37,942 nucleotides of DNA, taken from positions 1 to 37,942 of IMG/VR virus record IMGVR_UViG_3300020213_000303. One strand, written 5' to 3'. How positions within the stretch are numbered: the stretch's first letter is position 1; every line of letters starts with the position of its first letter. This DNA is from a virus. This document shows positions 14,482 through 22,237 of this stretch, one piece after another. The position numbers and the translations under genes were made by a program. Under the pieces are notes generated by a model. That model saw only the letters and a list, made by a program, of their open reading frames with translations, ran no database searches and had not been told where the DNA came from.

Positions 14482-15786
14482 CTAGGCGTTTGGACCGCCC
14501 CGGACGGCTTCCGGGTCTTCCGCCAGCGGGGCCGCCCCTACGCCCTCGTCCGGGGCCACGTCCGCCGCTTGGCAAAATGGGGGGTCTAGCTTGATTTGGC
14601 CCGTGCGGACCATTTCGTAGAACGCCCGGACCTTTAGGGACTTGGTTAGCCAATCGTTGGACCGGAAAAACGAATGGACGAGGGGCGTAACTTCCGGGGC
14701 CGTTCGGTCCAAGTGGTCGATAAAGTCCCCAAGCGTGGCCCGCTCCCCGCCGCCGCCGTAGGTTTTGCGGATTAGCTCTAGCAAATCTCCCGCCCCGTTA
14801 TTAACGCCCGCGTCCGCTTCGCTCCCCGCCCATCGCTGGACTACGTTAAGCGCCGCCGCGTCTTGGCGCTCCCGTAGGGCAACGCCAGCCCGCCGCCCGG
14901 CCGCTTCCATAGCGTCCAGCGTTTCCGCCGTCCGATCTTGATAAAGCGCCGGGTCCGCCAACCGATCTACCCCGCCCTCTTTAATAGCCGCCGCGTAGAT
15001 TAGGTCCGTGCGCTCTTTTAATTGGGCTTGCTCTACGGACTCCCGCGTAGCCCGCTCCCCATCGAATGGCGGAACCGGCGGGGCGTCCCGTAAAAATTCC
15101 ACGTCCAGCCCTAGCCCCTCGTCTTCCCCGGTAATCGTTATCATTCCGGGAGTTTTGCGTAGCTGCTTGGCAACGTCGATAAAGGCGGGGCGGACGTTAC
15201 TAAAACCGGGGGCCGCCGCCAAGTGGGCTAGGATTATCCCCACTTCCTCTAGCGTAATCTCCCGCGTTTGGTCCGGGGTTCCGGTCCTATACGCCCAACC
15301 CTCGTTTACCGTTTCCGGTTCGCCAATGTCCGTAGCGTCAAAGCGCCCAAGGGCTACCCCGTGTTCGTTGTAGTATTCGTGGCCCTCGTCCCCACTTCGT
15401 AGGAACCGGACAAACTCTAGGACGGGCGTAAGTGGCGATACATTGTATTCGTCTACAACGTGCATTACCACGCTAGACAAGTCCAATTCTACCGGCCCCG
15501 CGTCCGTTAGTAGCCCTTGTAGCTCCGCTACCAATTCCCGGCGGGAATTCTCCGCATAGAGATTAACGAGGGCTACGACGTGTTTAACGCAATCGTCCCA
15601 ACGCCAAGAGTCCACGCCCACGGTTTCCAGTAGATCAAACCCGGCCCGGACTAGCTCCGCCGCTTTCCGCCGGAACATTTCCCGCCCGCAATCGTCTAGG
15701 TCTTGCGGGTCCATAAGGTAGAGCGTAGCTACCATCCGATCTACCCGCCCCATCGCTTCATTAACTTGGATTGTCGAAAGCGCCAT
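14482..15786 (-). CDS. Large hypothetical protein in the replication block
   Basis: 434 residues from the ATG at 15786, with leader GGGAGTCCAGACA. The sequence is acidic and mainly helical (VDRMVATLYLMDPQDLDD; ELVAELQGLLTDAG; LLELIRKTYGGGGERATLGD). There is no P-loop, nuclease or zinc motif and no membrane segment. It lies directly after the DNA polymerase and before the zinc-protein cluster, so a replication accessory role is plausible. An upstream in-frame start at 15858 overlaps the polymerase gene and lacks a ribosome site. I do not recognise the family. Confidence 0.6.
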   Translation of the reverse strand: MALSTIQVNEAMGRVDRMVATLYLMDPQDLDDCGREMFRRKAAELVRAGFDLLETVGVDSWRWDDCVKHVVALVNLYAENSRRELVAELQGLLTDAGPVELDLSSVVMHVVDEYNVSPLTPVLEFVRFLRSGDEGHEYYNEHGVALGRFDATDIGEPETVNEGWAYRTGTPDQTREITLEEVGIILAHLAAAPGFSNVRPAFIDVAKQLRKTPGMITITGEDEGLGLDVEFLRDAPPVPPFDGERATRESVEQAQLKERTDLIYAAAIKEGGVDRLADPALYQDRTAETLDAMEAAGRRAGVALRERQDAAALNVVQRWAGSEADAGVNNGAGDLLELIRKTYGGGGERATLGDFIDHLDRTAPEVTPLVHSFFRSNDWLTKSLKVRAFYEMVRTGQIKLDPPFCQAADVAPDEGVGAAPLAEDPEAVRGGPNA

Positions 15787-15835
15787 TGTCTGGACTCCCT
15801 TTACTAAAACCGTCAAACGAGGGCCGCCAACCGAA

Positions 15836-17899
15836 TTAGTTAGCCGTAACCCAATCACAATCTACCGATTCTAACCAGTTTTCCGAATGTCTTTTAACAT
15901 CGACCGGGGTAGCAACGCTTGGAAACATACCATCGTTATTACTCATTAGCTCCGCCAGCGTCTTAATAACGCTACGGGGCCGCCGGTCTTTCTCAAACTC
16001 AAAAACTAAATCATCGTGGATAGTCATAACTAACCAGCCGTAGCCTAGCTCTTGTAGGTAGCGGTAGGTCTTTACTAACGCCCGTTTCATCAAACGCGCT
16101 GCGCTGCTTTGAATTATATAATTGACGCCCTTATACGCTTCGTCCCGCCAAACGTCGATACGTTGCCCGTAGCGGTTAATAACGTAGCCATTGTGGCGGG
16201 CTTGCCGGATTGTATCTTGCATGAAACCAGATACGCCCGGAAATGAACTATCGAAACAATCGACCACGGTAGCCGCTTCGTCTTGGCTAATCTCCCGGCC
16301 GGGTATCGCTTCCATAATTCGTTTTAGTAATTTGCGGACGCCAAGCCCGTATAGCTTGCCTAGAAAAATATGCTTGGTATCTTGCCGCCCAATCTCTAGG
16401 CCGGTTTCGTTTTCAATTACGTTGGCAAACTCTTGGTAAACGTCCAGCCCCTTACGGAACGCCCGCAACATAAATTTTTCGTCCGCTTCGTCCGCGAAAA
16501 TCCGGGCTTCTATTTGTTGGTAATCCATCGAATACCAAACGAAACCGGGACGAGGGCCAAACGGCTGGCGTACCCGTAGCATTACGTCCAGCGGGGTTAG
16601 CTTGCCGCATTTGGCGCAACGGACTTTACTACCAATCCATTCGACTATTTTTAGGTCCGCTTTGCAAAGATAGCAGCGCCCACGCTTGGGGACGTTTTGC
16701 AAGTTAGGGGACCGAAACGAAAACCGCCCCGTCTTCGCTCCCATTTGTTGGGGCCAACCGTGTAAAATCCCCTCGTTCATTTGGGCTAGGTAGTTATTAA
16801 AATACGTACTAACCGCCTTGCTTGCCCTTTCCTCGTCCATTAGCGCCCGGCAAAGCGGTACGTCCGTTTCGTAATATTCTAGGAACGTCTTATTTATTTG
16901 CGGGTTCCCGGCTTTCGTTTCCGCCAGCGGTTCTAGCCCTAGCTCTTTAACAAAGTAGGCTATCTTTTGGGGGTGGGAGTGCGCGAACGTGTCCGGGTTA
17001 AGATCGGTCTTGGCGGACTTGCAAATTTTGGTAATGGTCTTAGCCGCCCGCCGTTGCTGCTTTATCGCAATGTCCCGCCCTTGCTCTACCAATTCCTTGT
17101 CCAGATAAACGCCCCGGCTGGCAATGGCGTAGGTAACGGGCCATACGTCCCGGATTTCCTCTTGGTAGATCGGTTCTAGCTCTAGCTCCGCTAATAGCTC
17201 CCGGACGAAGCCCCATAGCGTAATAGTCCGCTCCGCGTCCCGTACCGCGTAGGACTTGCAAAGCGCCACGTACCCGGCCGCTTTCTCCCTTGCCGCCGCT
17301 TCCATCTTCCGGCGGGCGTTGGGCGTGGCCCCCGTGTAGGTCTTTAGCCGCCCAAGGGAGTTTACCAAGATCGTTTCCGCATACTGTATTAACCAGTAAT
17401 CCGATTGCTTCCGCCCTTCCCCGTGCGATTCCTTGGACGATACCGCGTAGCCTTGCTTTGCTGCTTTCAACCGCAGCCCGTTTACCGCGCTTACTAACGC
17501 TTTCTTATCCTCGTCCGGTATGTCAAAGTATTTTTTAGTAACGGGCTTTAGTTCGTAGGTTAGTTCGCTGGCGTTGCAAACCCGTAGCGCAAATTCCGTA
17601 TCCTCTATTAAGCCCGCTACGGGTATCCCCGCCGTTTCCAGCATACGTACATCAAAGGGGCTATTATGGAAGACTTTAGTAATACGCTTATCCGCGTAAA
17701 ATCGTTTAATAGCCCGGTAGGTCTTGGGCTTGTCTTCGTAGCGTACCCGCCGGGTCTTCCGATCTACCGGGAATTCCCGGTAAGCGGTTTCCCCGTCTTC
17801 GTTGGCAAACGAAAACGCAAAGGGTAAATCCCCGTTCCAAGGGTCTAGGCCCGTGGTTTCCGTGTCACAAGCTACGACCGTCCCGCTAATAATCGGCAT
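15836..17899 (-). CDS. polA: Family A DNA polymerase with inserted zinc ribbon
   Basis: 687 residues from the ATG at 17899 (GGCGGAG upstream). The 3'-5' exonuclease domain has Exo I ACDTETTGLD (D12, E14), Exo II HNSPFD (N79, D83) and Exo III SYAVRD (Y217, D221). The polymerase half has TGRFSFRSPNLQNVP (390-404), motif A SMDYQQIEARIFA (D459), motif B R505-K509-L513-G-Y517G, and motif C TIHDDL (H628, D629, D630). There is no 5' nuclease domain. The residue matching E. coli Phe762 is Leu513. A CxxC...CxxC zinc ribbon (C409, C412, C428, C431) is inserted just before motif A, which is unusual. This is the phage replicative polymerase. Confidence 0.95.
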   Translation of the reverse strand: MPIISGTVVACDTETTGLDPWNGDLPFAFSFANEDGETAYREFPVDRKTRRVRYEDKPKTYRAIKRFYADKRITKVFHNSPFDVRMLETAGIPVAGLIEDTEFALRVCNASELTYELKPVTKKYFDIPDEDKKALVSAVNGLRLKAAKQGYAVSSKESHGEGRKQSDYWLIQYAETILVNSLGRLKTYTGATPNARRKMEAAAREKAAGYVALCKSYAVRDAERTITLWGFVRELLAELELEPIYQEEIRDVWPVTYAIASRGVYLDKELVEQGRDIAIKQQRRAAKTITKICKSAKTDLNPDTFAHSHPQKIAYFVKELGLEPLAETKAGNPQINKTFLEYYETDVPLCRALMDEERASKAVSTYFNNYLAQMNEGILHGWPQQMGAKTGRFSFRSPNLQNVPKRGRCYLCKADLKIVEWIGSKVRCAKCGKLTPLDVMLRVRQPFGPRPGFVWYSMDYQQIEARIFADEADEKFMLRAFRKGLDVYQEFANVIENETGLEIGRQDTKHIFLGKLYGLGVRKLLKRIMEAIPGREISQDEAATVVDCFDSSFPGVSGFMQDTIRQARHNGYVINRYGQRIDVWRDEAYKGVNYIIQSSAARLMKRALVKTYRYLQELGYGWLVMTIHDDLVFEFEKDRRPRSVIKTLAELMSNNDGMFPSVATPVDVKRHSENWLESVDCDWVTAN

Positions 17900-17904
17900 G
17901 GCAA

Positions 17905-18186
17905 CTACTCCGCCGGGACGAGGAAGACTACCAGATACGGACCTAGCGGGCCGATCTTGTGGCCCCGCCGCGTTACCAGCCCCACGGTAGCGCCGTCTAG
18001 GGAGTAAACCGCGTCCCCGGCCGCTGGCGGACACGTAACGAGGGCGGGCCATTCTACGCCCTCTAGGCGCTCCGCCCCGCGCTTGTCCGGGTCCGGGACT
18101 ATCTCTACCAGTACGCCCGGCAAGACTTCCAAGGGGGCCAAATCGTCCGGGTCCGGTAAAACGATGGTTGGGTTAGATTGTGACAT
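17905..18186 (-). CDS. Small hypothetical protein before the polymerase
   Basis: 93 residues from the ATG at 18186 (SQSNPTIVLPDPDDLAPLEV). It ends 5 bases before the polymerase start. The sequence is Pro- and Val-rich with beta character (DAVYSLDGATVGLVTRRGHK), reminiscent of a small SH3-like barrel. No clear ribosome site precedes the ATG, and a terminator lies just upstream, so expression would depend on read-through. An earlier in-frame start at 18255 runs through the terminator hairpin. Function unknown. Confidence 0.5.
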   Translation of the reverse strand: MSQSNPTIVLPDPDDLAPLEVLPGVLVEIVPDPDKRGAERLEGVEWPALVTCPPAAGDAVYSLDGATVGLVTRRGHKIGPLGPYLVVFLVPAE

Positions 18187-18213
18187 TAGTAAGACGAGGG
18201 GTTGGGGAACGAG

Positions 18214-18251
18214 AAAACCCGGCCCCGCCAGCAAACGCCAGCTGGGCCGGG
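18214..18251 (-). terminator. Rho-independent terminator after the DUF669-like gene
   Basis: On the minus strand a GC-rich stem CCCGGCC/GGCCGGG, with further inner pairing (CAGC/GCTG), is followed by TTTTCTC. It lies 22 bases after the stop of the gene at 18273-19337. Read-through would be needed to reach the polymerase, so it may attenuate polymerase expression. Confidence 0.7.
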
Positions 18252-18272
18252 ACAAAAGACGCCAGCGCCGGA

Positions 18273-19337
18273 CTAGGCCGCTTCTACGGAGTCCGCCGGG
18301 ACGGTCTTAACGACGAATTCCCCGCCGTGCTTGAAACGGACCTTAACCGTTTCGTCTTCCTCGTTAATAGCCTTAACCGTCCCTTGGGCTTCCTTCCCCT
18401 TGTAGTTGACGATTACCTTAGAGCCTACGTCTAGCTCTACTTCCTCGTCTTCGTCTTCCTCGTCTTCCTCGTCTTCGTCTTCCTCGTCTTTCTTCCCCTT
18501 ACCCTTGGGCTTGGGCTTGGACTTGCCGCCCTTGCCCTTCCCCTTGGGCTTGGCGTCTTCCTCGTCTTCGTCCGCGTCTTCCTCGTCCGCCGGTTCCAAG
18601 ACCGAAAGCAGAATACCGGGGTACTCGTTCCCGTCTTCGTCTTCTAGCTTGGCTTTCGTTCCTTTGATCGAAACGACCGTGCAAACTTTCGCTTTCTTTG
18701 CGCGGGGCGGGGTAAATAGGACGGAGTCCCCCTTACTAATTTCGGGGGCGTCTTCCTCGTCTTCGTCTTCCTCGTCCGCTTTGGACCCCTTCCCGCCTTT
18801 CTTCCCGCCCTTGCCGCCGCTGGCGGTCTTGGCTTTCTTCCCCTTCCCCTTGCCCTTGGGCTTGGCGTCTTCGTCTTCCTCGTCTTCCTCGTCTTCCTCG
18901 TCCGTGGCAATGTCCACTTTGTTAAGGTAGACGTTTTGATACTCGTCTTTCATGCGGACGGAGATACGGCAATCGGGGGCCGCCTCTACCATCCCTTCCA
19001 ACGTCGATTCCAATTCCTCTACCAAGTCCATTTCGTCTACCCCATCGACGAAGCGCCCCAAATCGCGCTTAAGGTAGGAAAGGTTTTCGTCCGTTTCCAG
19101 ATTGTAGCGGGACGTTACCACTTCCCCGGCGGGGTCTTCCTCGTCCCCAATCGTGTAGGAAAGCACGATAACCGCTTTGCCCCCCATTTCCTTTAGCTCC
19201 GCCCCCGTAAGGGTAGCGGAGTAGGAATCGTCCGGGACGGCTTCATTAGTAAATCCCCCGCCGTCCGCCGCTTTGGTTTTCTTAAACTTGCCAGCCGCTT
19301 TCTTAACGGCCGCTTTAATTTTGCTGGACAATGCCAT
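18273..19337 (-). CDS. DUF669-like ssDNA-binding protein with charged linkers and two SH3-like domains
   Basis: 354 residues. The N-terminal ~145 residues (FTNEAVPDDSYSATLTGAEL; GKAVIVLSYTIGD; YLKRDLGRFVDGV) resemble DUF669-type phage ssDNA-binding proteins, which sit next to Sak4-type ATPases as here. Two compact KOW/Tudor-like segments follow: about 198-249 (ISKGDSVLFTPPRAKKAKV) and about 300-354 (DVGSKVIVNYKGKEAQGTV). They are separated by long linkers that alternate blocks of Glu/Asp with blocks of Lys-Pro-Lys-Gly. The usual protein is about half this length. The linkers may drive self-association or nucleic acid contact. The leader is CGGAGTTTAGTAGTT-ATG. The DUF669 match is by pattern only. 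Confidence 0.65.
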   Translation of the reverse strand: MALSSKIKAAVKKAAGKFKKTKAADGGGFTNEAVPDDSYSATLTGAELKEMGGKAVIVLSYTIGDEEDPAGEVVTSRYNLETDENLSYLKRDLGRFVDGVDEMDLVEELESTLEGMVEAAPDCRISVRMKDEYQNVYLNKVDIATDEEDEEDEEDEDAKPKGKGKGKKAKTASGGKGGKKGGKGSKADEEDEDEEDAPEISKGDSVLFTPPRAKKAKVCTVVSIKGTKAKLEDEDGNEYPGILLSVLEPADEEDADEDEEDAKPKGKGKGGKSKPKPKGKGKKDEEDEDEEDEEDEDEEVELDVGSKVIVNYKGKEAQGTVKAINEEDETVKVRFKHGGEFVVKTVPADSVEAA

Positions 19338-19381
19338 AACTACTAAACTCCGTACTTGAAACTAGAAACAAATCGACACTA

Positions 19382-20194
19382 CTAACGCTTCCGTTTTTTG
19401 ATCTTCGCTTTCGGTTTCCTTTCCGCCGGTTTGGCTAACTGGTTATTAAAAGCGGCTAGGAAGTTTGCGTAGGCTTCCGTCTTGCCGTCCCCCATCGGGA
19501 TATACTTAACTGGCGTCCCATCGTCGTAGAGGAAGTTTTCTTCTAGCCGACAACCCGCCATAATTTCATCGTCCCCCCGGATTTGTAAGACGCGCTCCCC
19601 CCGCCGGAAATGATAGTAGCCGATTACATCTACCATACCCGCCACTAGCTCTAGCGTCTTCCCGGATAGGTTGGGGTGTACGTCTTCTACTTCGTCCCCG
19701 TCCGCCAGCGGACGAGTACCCCTAACCGCGTGGCTTACTAATACGGTCCCCTTGTCCCGTAGACCTAGAAAGCCCCGCAATAGCTGGCGGAAGGGTTTAT
19801 TAACCCCGTCCCAACCCTTACCGTAACCCTCGTCCGATGGGTGTTCTATTCCCATCTTGGCTAAATGGTAGTCCCAACTATGGGCGTAGAGGGCTTCTAC
19901 CGTGTCCAGCGTTACGTTATCAAACTTGGTAGTCTTGCGAACTAGCCGTAGGAACGCTACCGCCGCTTCCCAATCGGTAATATCAAACTTAAACAACCGC
20001 AACGCTTTCGCCCCGTCTTCCGCCATTCCGTGAATTACGCCCCGCCATTGTTGGGTAAGCGTGGTCTTACCGATCTTGGGCGGGCCGTATATCCAAAACG
20101 AAAAATCTTCCAACCGCTCTAGCGGTTCGCTTTCGATGGTTGGTAGCCGGTAGCTCGTCCGCTCTACCGTCTTCCCTTTGCGCTTTAGTTTCAT
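19382..20194 (-). CDS. Sak4-like RecA-fold ATPase (single-strand annealing)
   Basis: 270 residues. Walker A YGPPKIGKTT (36-45) and Walker B-like NVTLDTVEAL (D97) define a RecA-type ATPase core. The pattern with a following GTVLVSHAVRGTR strand fits phage AAA_24/Sak4 proteins, which promote strand annealing or exchange during recombination-dependent replication. The C-terminus is Lys-rich (KPKAKIKKRKR). It lies next to a DUF669-like binding protein and overlaps the PD-(D/E)XK nuclease by 4 bases, a standard phage recombination trio. The leader is CGGAGTCCCGGTAGA-ATG. Confidence 0.75.
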   Translation of the reverse strand: MKLKRKGKTVERTSYRLPTIESEPLERLEDFSFWIYGPPKIGKTTLTQQWRGVIHGMAEDGAKALRLFKFDITDWEAAVAFLRLVRKTTKFDNVTLDTVEALYAHSWDYHLAKMGIEHPSDEGYGKGWDGVNKPFRQLLRGFLGLRDKGTVLVSHAVRGTRPLADGDEVEDVHPNLSGKTLELVAGMVDVIGYYHFRRGERVLQIRGDDEIMAGCRLEENFLYDDGTPVKYIPMGDGKTEAYANFLAAFNNQLAKPAERKPKAKIKKRKR

Positions 20195-21330
20195 TCTACC
20201 GGGACTCCGTTAGTAGTGGGCCGCTGGCGTGGGACGCCAGCGAAGTTATTAGACGTAATGGGAACGAACAAACGGCAAGGGCCGTACTTAGTTAGTAGCG
20301 CGTTGAGATTGGGGTAATGAGGGCCGCCAGCATACGCCCAACGCTCTAAGTCCCGCAAGATGGGTAGAAAAACAAAGTCCCGGAAACGCTCTAGGTCCAC
20401 TTGCGTTAGCCCGTGGCGGAACCGATAGAAAAAATACGCGGGTTTCTTTGCCACTTCCTTACCAATCCGCCGGATAAATCCCGATAGGCTTTCCCCCTTG
20501 TGGGGTTTGCTGGTAGTCCGCCTTATTACGTTATGTTCTACGGACGATGGGCATTTACCAGTATTGATAAAGTGGGCTAGGGAGTACGTTAATAACTGGA
20601 AATTAAGCCCCATCGTATTTTCTATTTCGTATTCCGTTATCCGGCTGGTAGTCTTCGTATCCGTTAGCCGGGTCCGCTTGCCGTCCCGAAACGCTCCGTC
20701 TTGCGTTCCGTAGATCGTAATAGGCTGGCAACCCTTACTTTTAACCGTGGCGGAAAATTGCCCCTCTAGGCTAGTCCACTTGCGTTTAAGATCGGCCGCG
20801 TAGTGGCGGGCGTAGTGGGGCCAAATCGCCACGGCTACCGCGTAGTTAATCTCTTGCTCCGCTTTGGCGGTAGAGGGTAGGTTTTTCCAGCCCTTAATAA
20901 ACGAGGGGTGGTAGACCGTGCGAAGATCGGCCGCCGGGTCTTTGGATAGCTCCCCTTTTAACCAACGCTCTATTAGCCAATGGAAGACGTTACCAAACTC
21001 TAGGGACACGTTATAGACTTCGTATTGGTAGCCGCAAACGTATTGTAGCCAAAATTGGTGCTTGCATGATAACCAAAGGGATAGCCCGGATTGGTTGATA
21101 CCGTCCCGGTATAAGTCCCACCATTTGGAAGACCGGGGGGCGTCCCCTATATCGAACTGGTAGCCGGACTCTTTCCGGCGGAGAATCTTGCCGGGGCCGG
21201 ACCCTAGCCGCTTGCCAGCCCGCAACGCATCTACCGCCCGCTTGCCTAAGTCCGTGGGGCCGATTTCTTCCCACGGTAGCGCCGTACTTTGATCTTTGCC
21301 CCGCCGCCGAAACCGTTTGATTTTCGCCAT
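20191..21330 (-). CDS. PD-(D/E)XK nuclease (RecB/Cas4-like exonuclease)
   Basis: 379 residues from the ATG at 21330 (AGGTAGAGC upstream). Motifs in order: NQSGLSLWLSC, GNVFHWLIE (H117), GTQDG (D211), LTDTKTT (D224-x-K226) and QLLTYSLA (Q245, Y249). These fit the RecB-type nuclease fold used by phage exonucleases. There is a Cys after the first helix (C89), but I see no full iron-sulfur set of Cas4. It would resect DNA ends for the adjacent Sak4-like ATPase. The start overlaps the upstream gene by 85 bases. Confidence 0.8.
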   Translation of the reverse strand: MAKIKRFRRRGKDQSTALPWEEIGPTDLGKRAVDALRAGKRLGSGPGKILRRKESGYQFDIGDAPRSSKWWDLYRDGINQSGLSLWLSCKHQFWLQYVCGYQYEVYNVSLEFGNVFHWLIERWLKGELSKDPAADLRTVYHPSFIKGWKNLPSTAKAEQEINYAVAVAIWPHYARHYAADLKRKWTSLEGQFSATVKSKGCQPITIYGTQDGAFRDGKRTRLTDTKTTSRITEYEIENTMGLNFQLLTYSLAHFINTGKCPSSVEHNVIRRTTSKPHKGESLSGFIRRIGKEVAKKPAYFFYRFRHGLTQVDLERFRDFVFLPILRDLERWAYAGGPHYPNLNALLTKYGPCRLFVPITSNNFAGVPRQRPTTNGVPVE

Positions 21331-21689
21331 TGCTCTACCTTTGGTAATTGGTCTATTTTCGGTTCCGTTTTCCAAACGTGTTTTAGGTACTCGTCCAACC
21401 ATTCCGGTAACGCTTCCTTGCAATCGTCCCAAGTCCCTTGCTCTAGCTTGAATAGGTTTAGGTAAGGGACTATTAAGCCCGCCAGCCGTAGAGCGTAAGC
21501 CCGCGTAGGGCAATGGAAGATGATACTACGGCCGCTGGCGATATGCCAAACGCCCCAACTATTATTCCACTCCGCCAGCCCCACGCAAAGCGTTTTGCGG
21601 GTTCCCGGTACGTGGTAGCCGGTTCCCGTGTACCGCGCGTAACCCACGTAGTAGGTAAACGAGAATGGTAACGCCCTCTTGATTTTCAT
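21246..21689 (-). CDS. Hypothetical protein between resolvase and nuclease
   Basis: 147 residues from the ATG at 21689, two bases after the resolvase stop. It has an aromatic-rich beta segment (FSFTYYVGYARYTGTGYHV; NNSWGVWHIASGRSIIFHC) and a helical middle (YLNLFKLEQGTWDDCKEAL). The last 28 residues are basic and overlap the nuclease gene in another frame. Position implies a recombination or replication role, but the family was not recognised. Confidence 0.5.
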   Translation of the reverse strand: MKIKRALPFSFTYYVGYARYTGTGYHVPGTRKTLCVGLAEWNNSWGVWHIASGRSIIFHCPTRAYALRLAGLIVPYLNLFKLEQGTWDDCKEALPEWLDEYLKHVWKTEPKIDQLPKVEQWRKSNGFGGGAKIKVRRYRGKKSAPRT

Positions 21690-21691
21690 TA

Positions 21692-22237
21692 CTAAAACTT
21701 CCCTTGGGCAAATAGACCGATACCGAAAGCGTCCCAATCGTGGGAGATAGGGTAACTTAGTAATCCCCCAAACGTCGTTTCGTCTTCGCTACTCCGCTCG
21801 TCCAGCCCGTACCGTTTAAGTATCCGCCGGTAAACCATATCCTTTGATAGTTGCCCTTTCCATTTGGTAACGGGTACGGAATGGAAAGCGGCCCCGATGG
21901 TTTCGGCAAAGTAGAAGATAGCCCCCGTGGCGAAAGCAACGTGCAAAACGTCCGCCCTAGCCGCGTTGGCCCGGACCCCATCAAACCCTATCATTTCTTC
22001 GCAATAGACCCGCTCTACGTGGTAGCCCTCTAGCTTGGACGCCAGCCGCTTTAATAGCTCCCGGACCCCGCTTATATGGTTGCGTAGGATTTTGCCGGAC
22101 GTAGAGAAACTACGGTTAAGATCGTACTTACCAGCCGCAATAGGCGGGACGAGGGGGCCGCGTTCCCATTTGCGCATATCCCAAACGCAATAGCCCATAG
22201 TAACCGTACCGGGGTCTATGCTTACGCTTACCCTCAT
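21692..22237 (-). CDS. RuvC-like Holliday junction resolvase
   Basis: 181 residues with the RNase H fold signature of RuvC. SIDPGTVTMGYCVWD gives the first acidic residue (D8), VERVYCEEM gives E80/E81, and ISHDWDAFGIG gives H166 and D169 of the last motif. Such enzymes cleave four-way DNA junctions formed during phage replication and recombination, and resolve branches before packaging. It abuts the SNF2-like helicase (shared base at 22237). The catalytic set appears complete. Confidence 0.8.
   Translation of the reverse strand: MRVSVSIDPGTVTMGYCVWDMRKWERGPLVPPIAAGKYDLNRSFSTSGKILRNHISGVRELLKRLASKLEGYHVERVYCEEMIGFDGVRANAARADVLHVAFATGAIFYFAETIGAAFHSVPVTKWKGQLSKDMVYRRILKRYGLDERSSEDETTFGGLLSYPISHDWDAFGIGLFAQGKF

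Noticed and set aside
14243-14653. N-terminal extension of the frame ending at 14057 (Gly/Arg/Pro-rich).
   Set aside because: It is a shadow of the 434-residue gene and runs through a hairpin; the ATG at 14242 has the ribosome site.
18406-18930. Ser-rich open frame on the plus strand.
   Set aside because: Its poly-Ser is the antisense reading of the Glu/Asp-rich linkers of the DUF669-like gene.
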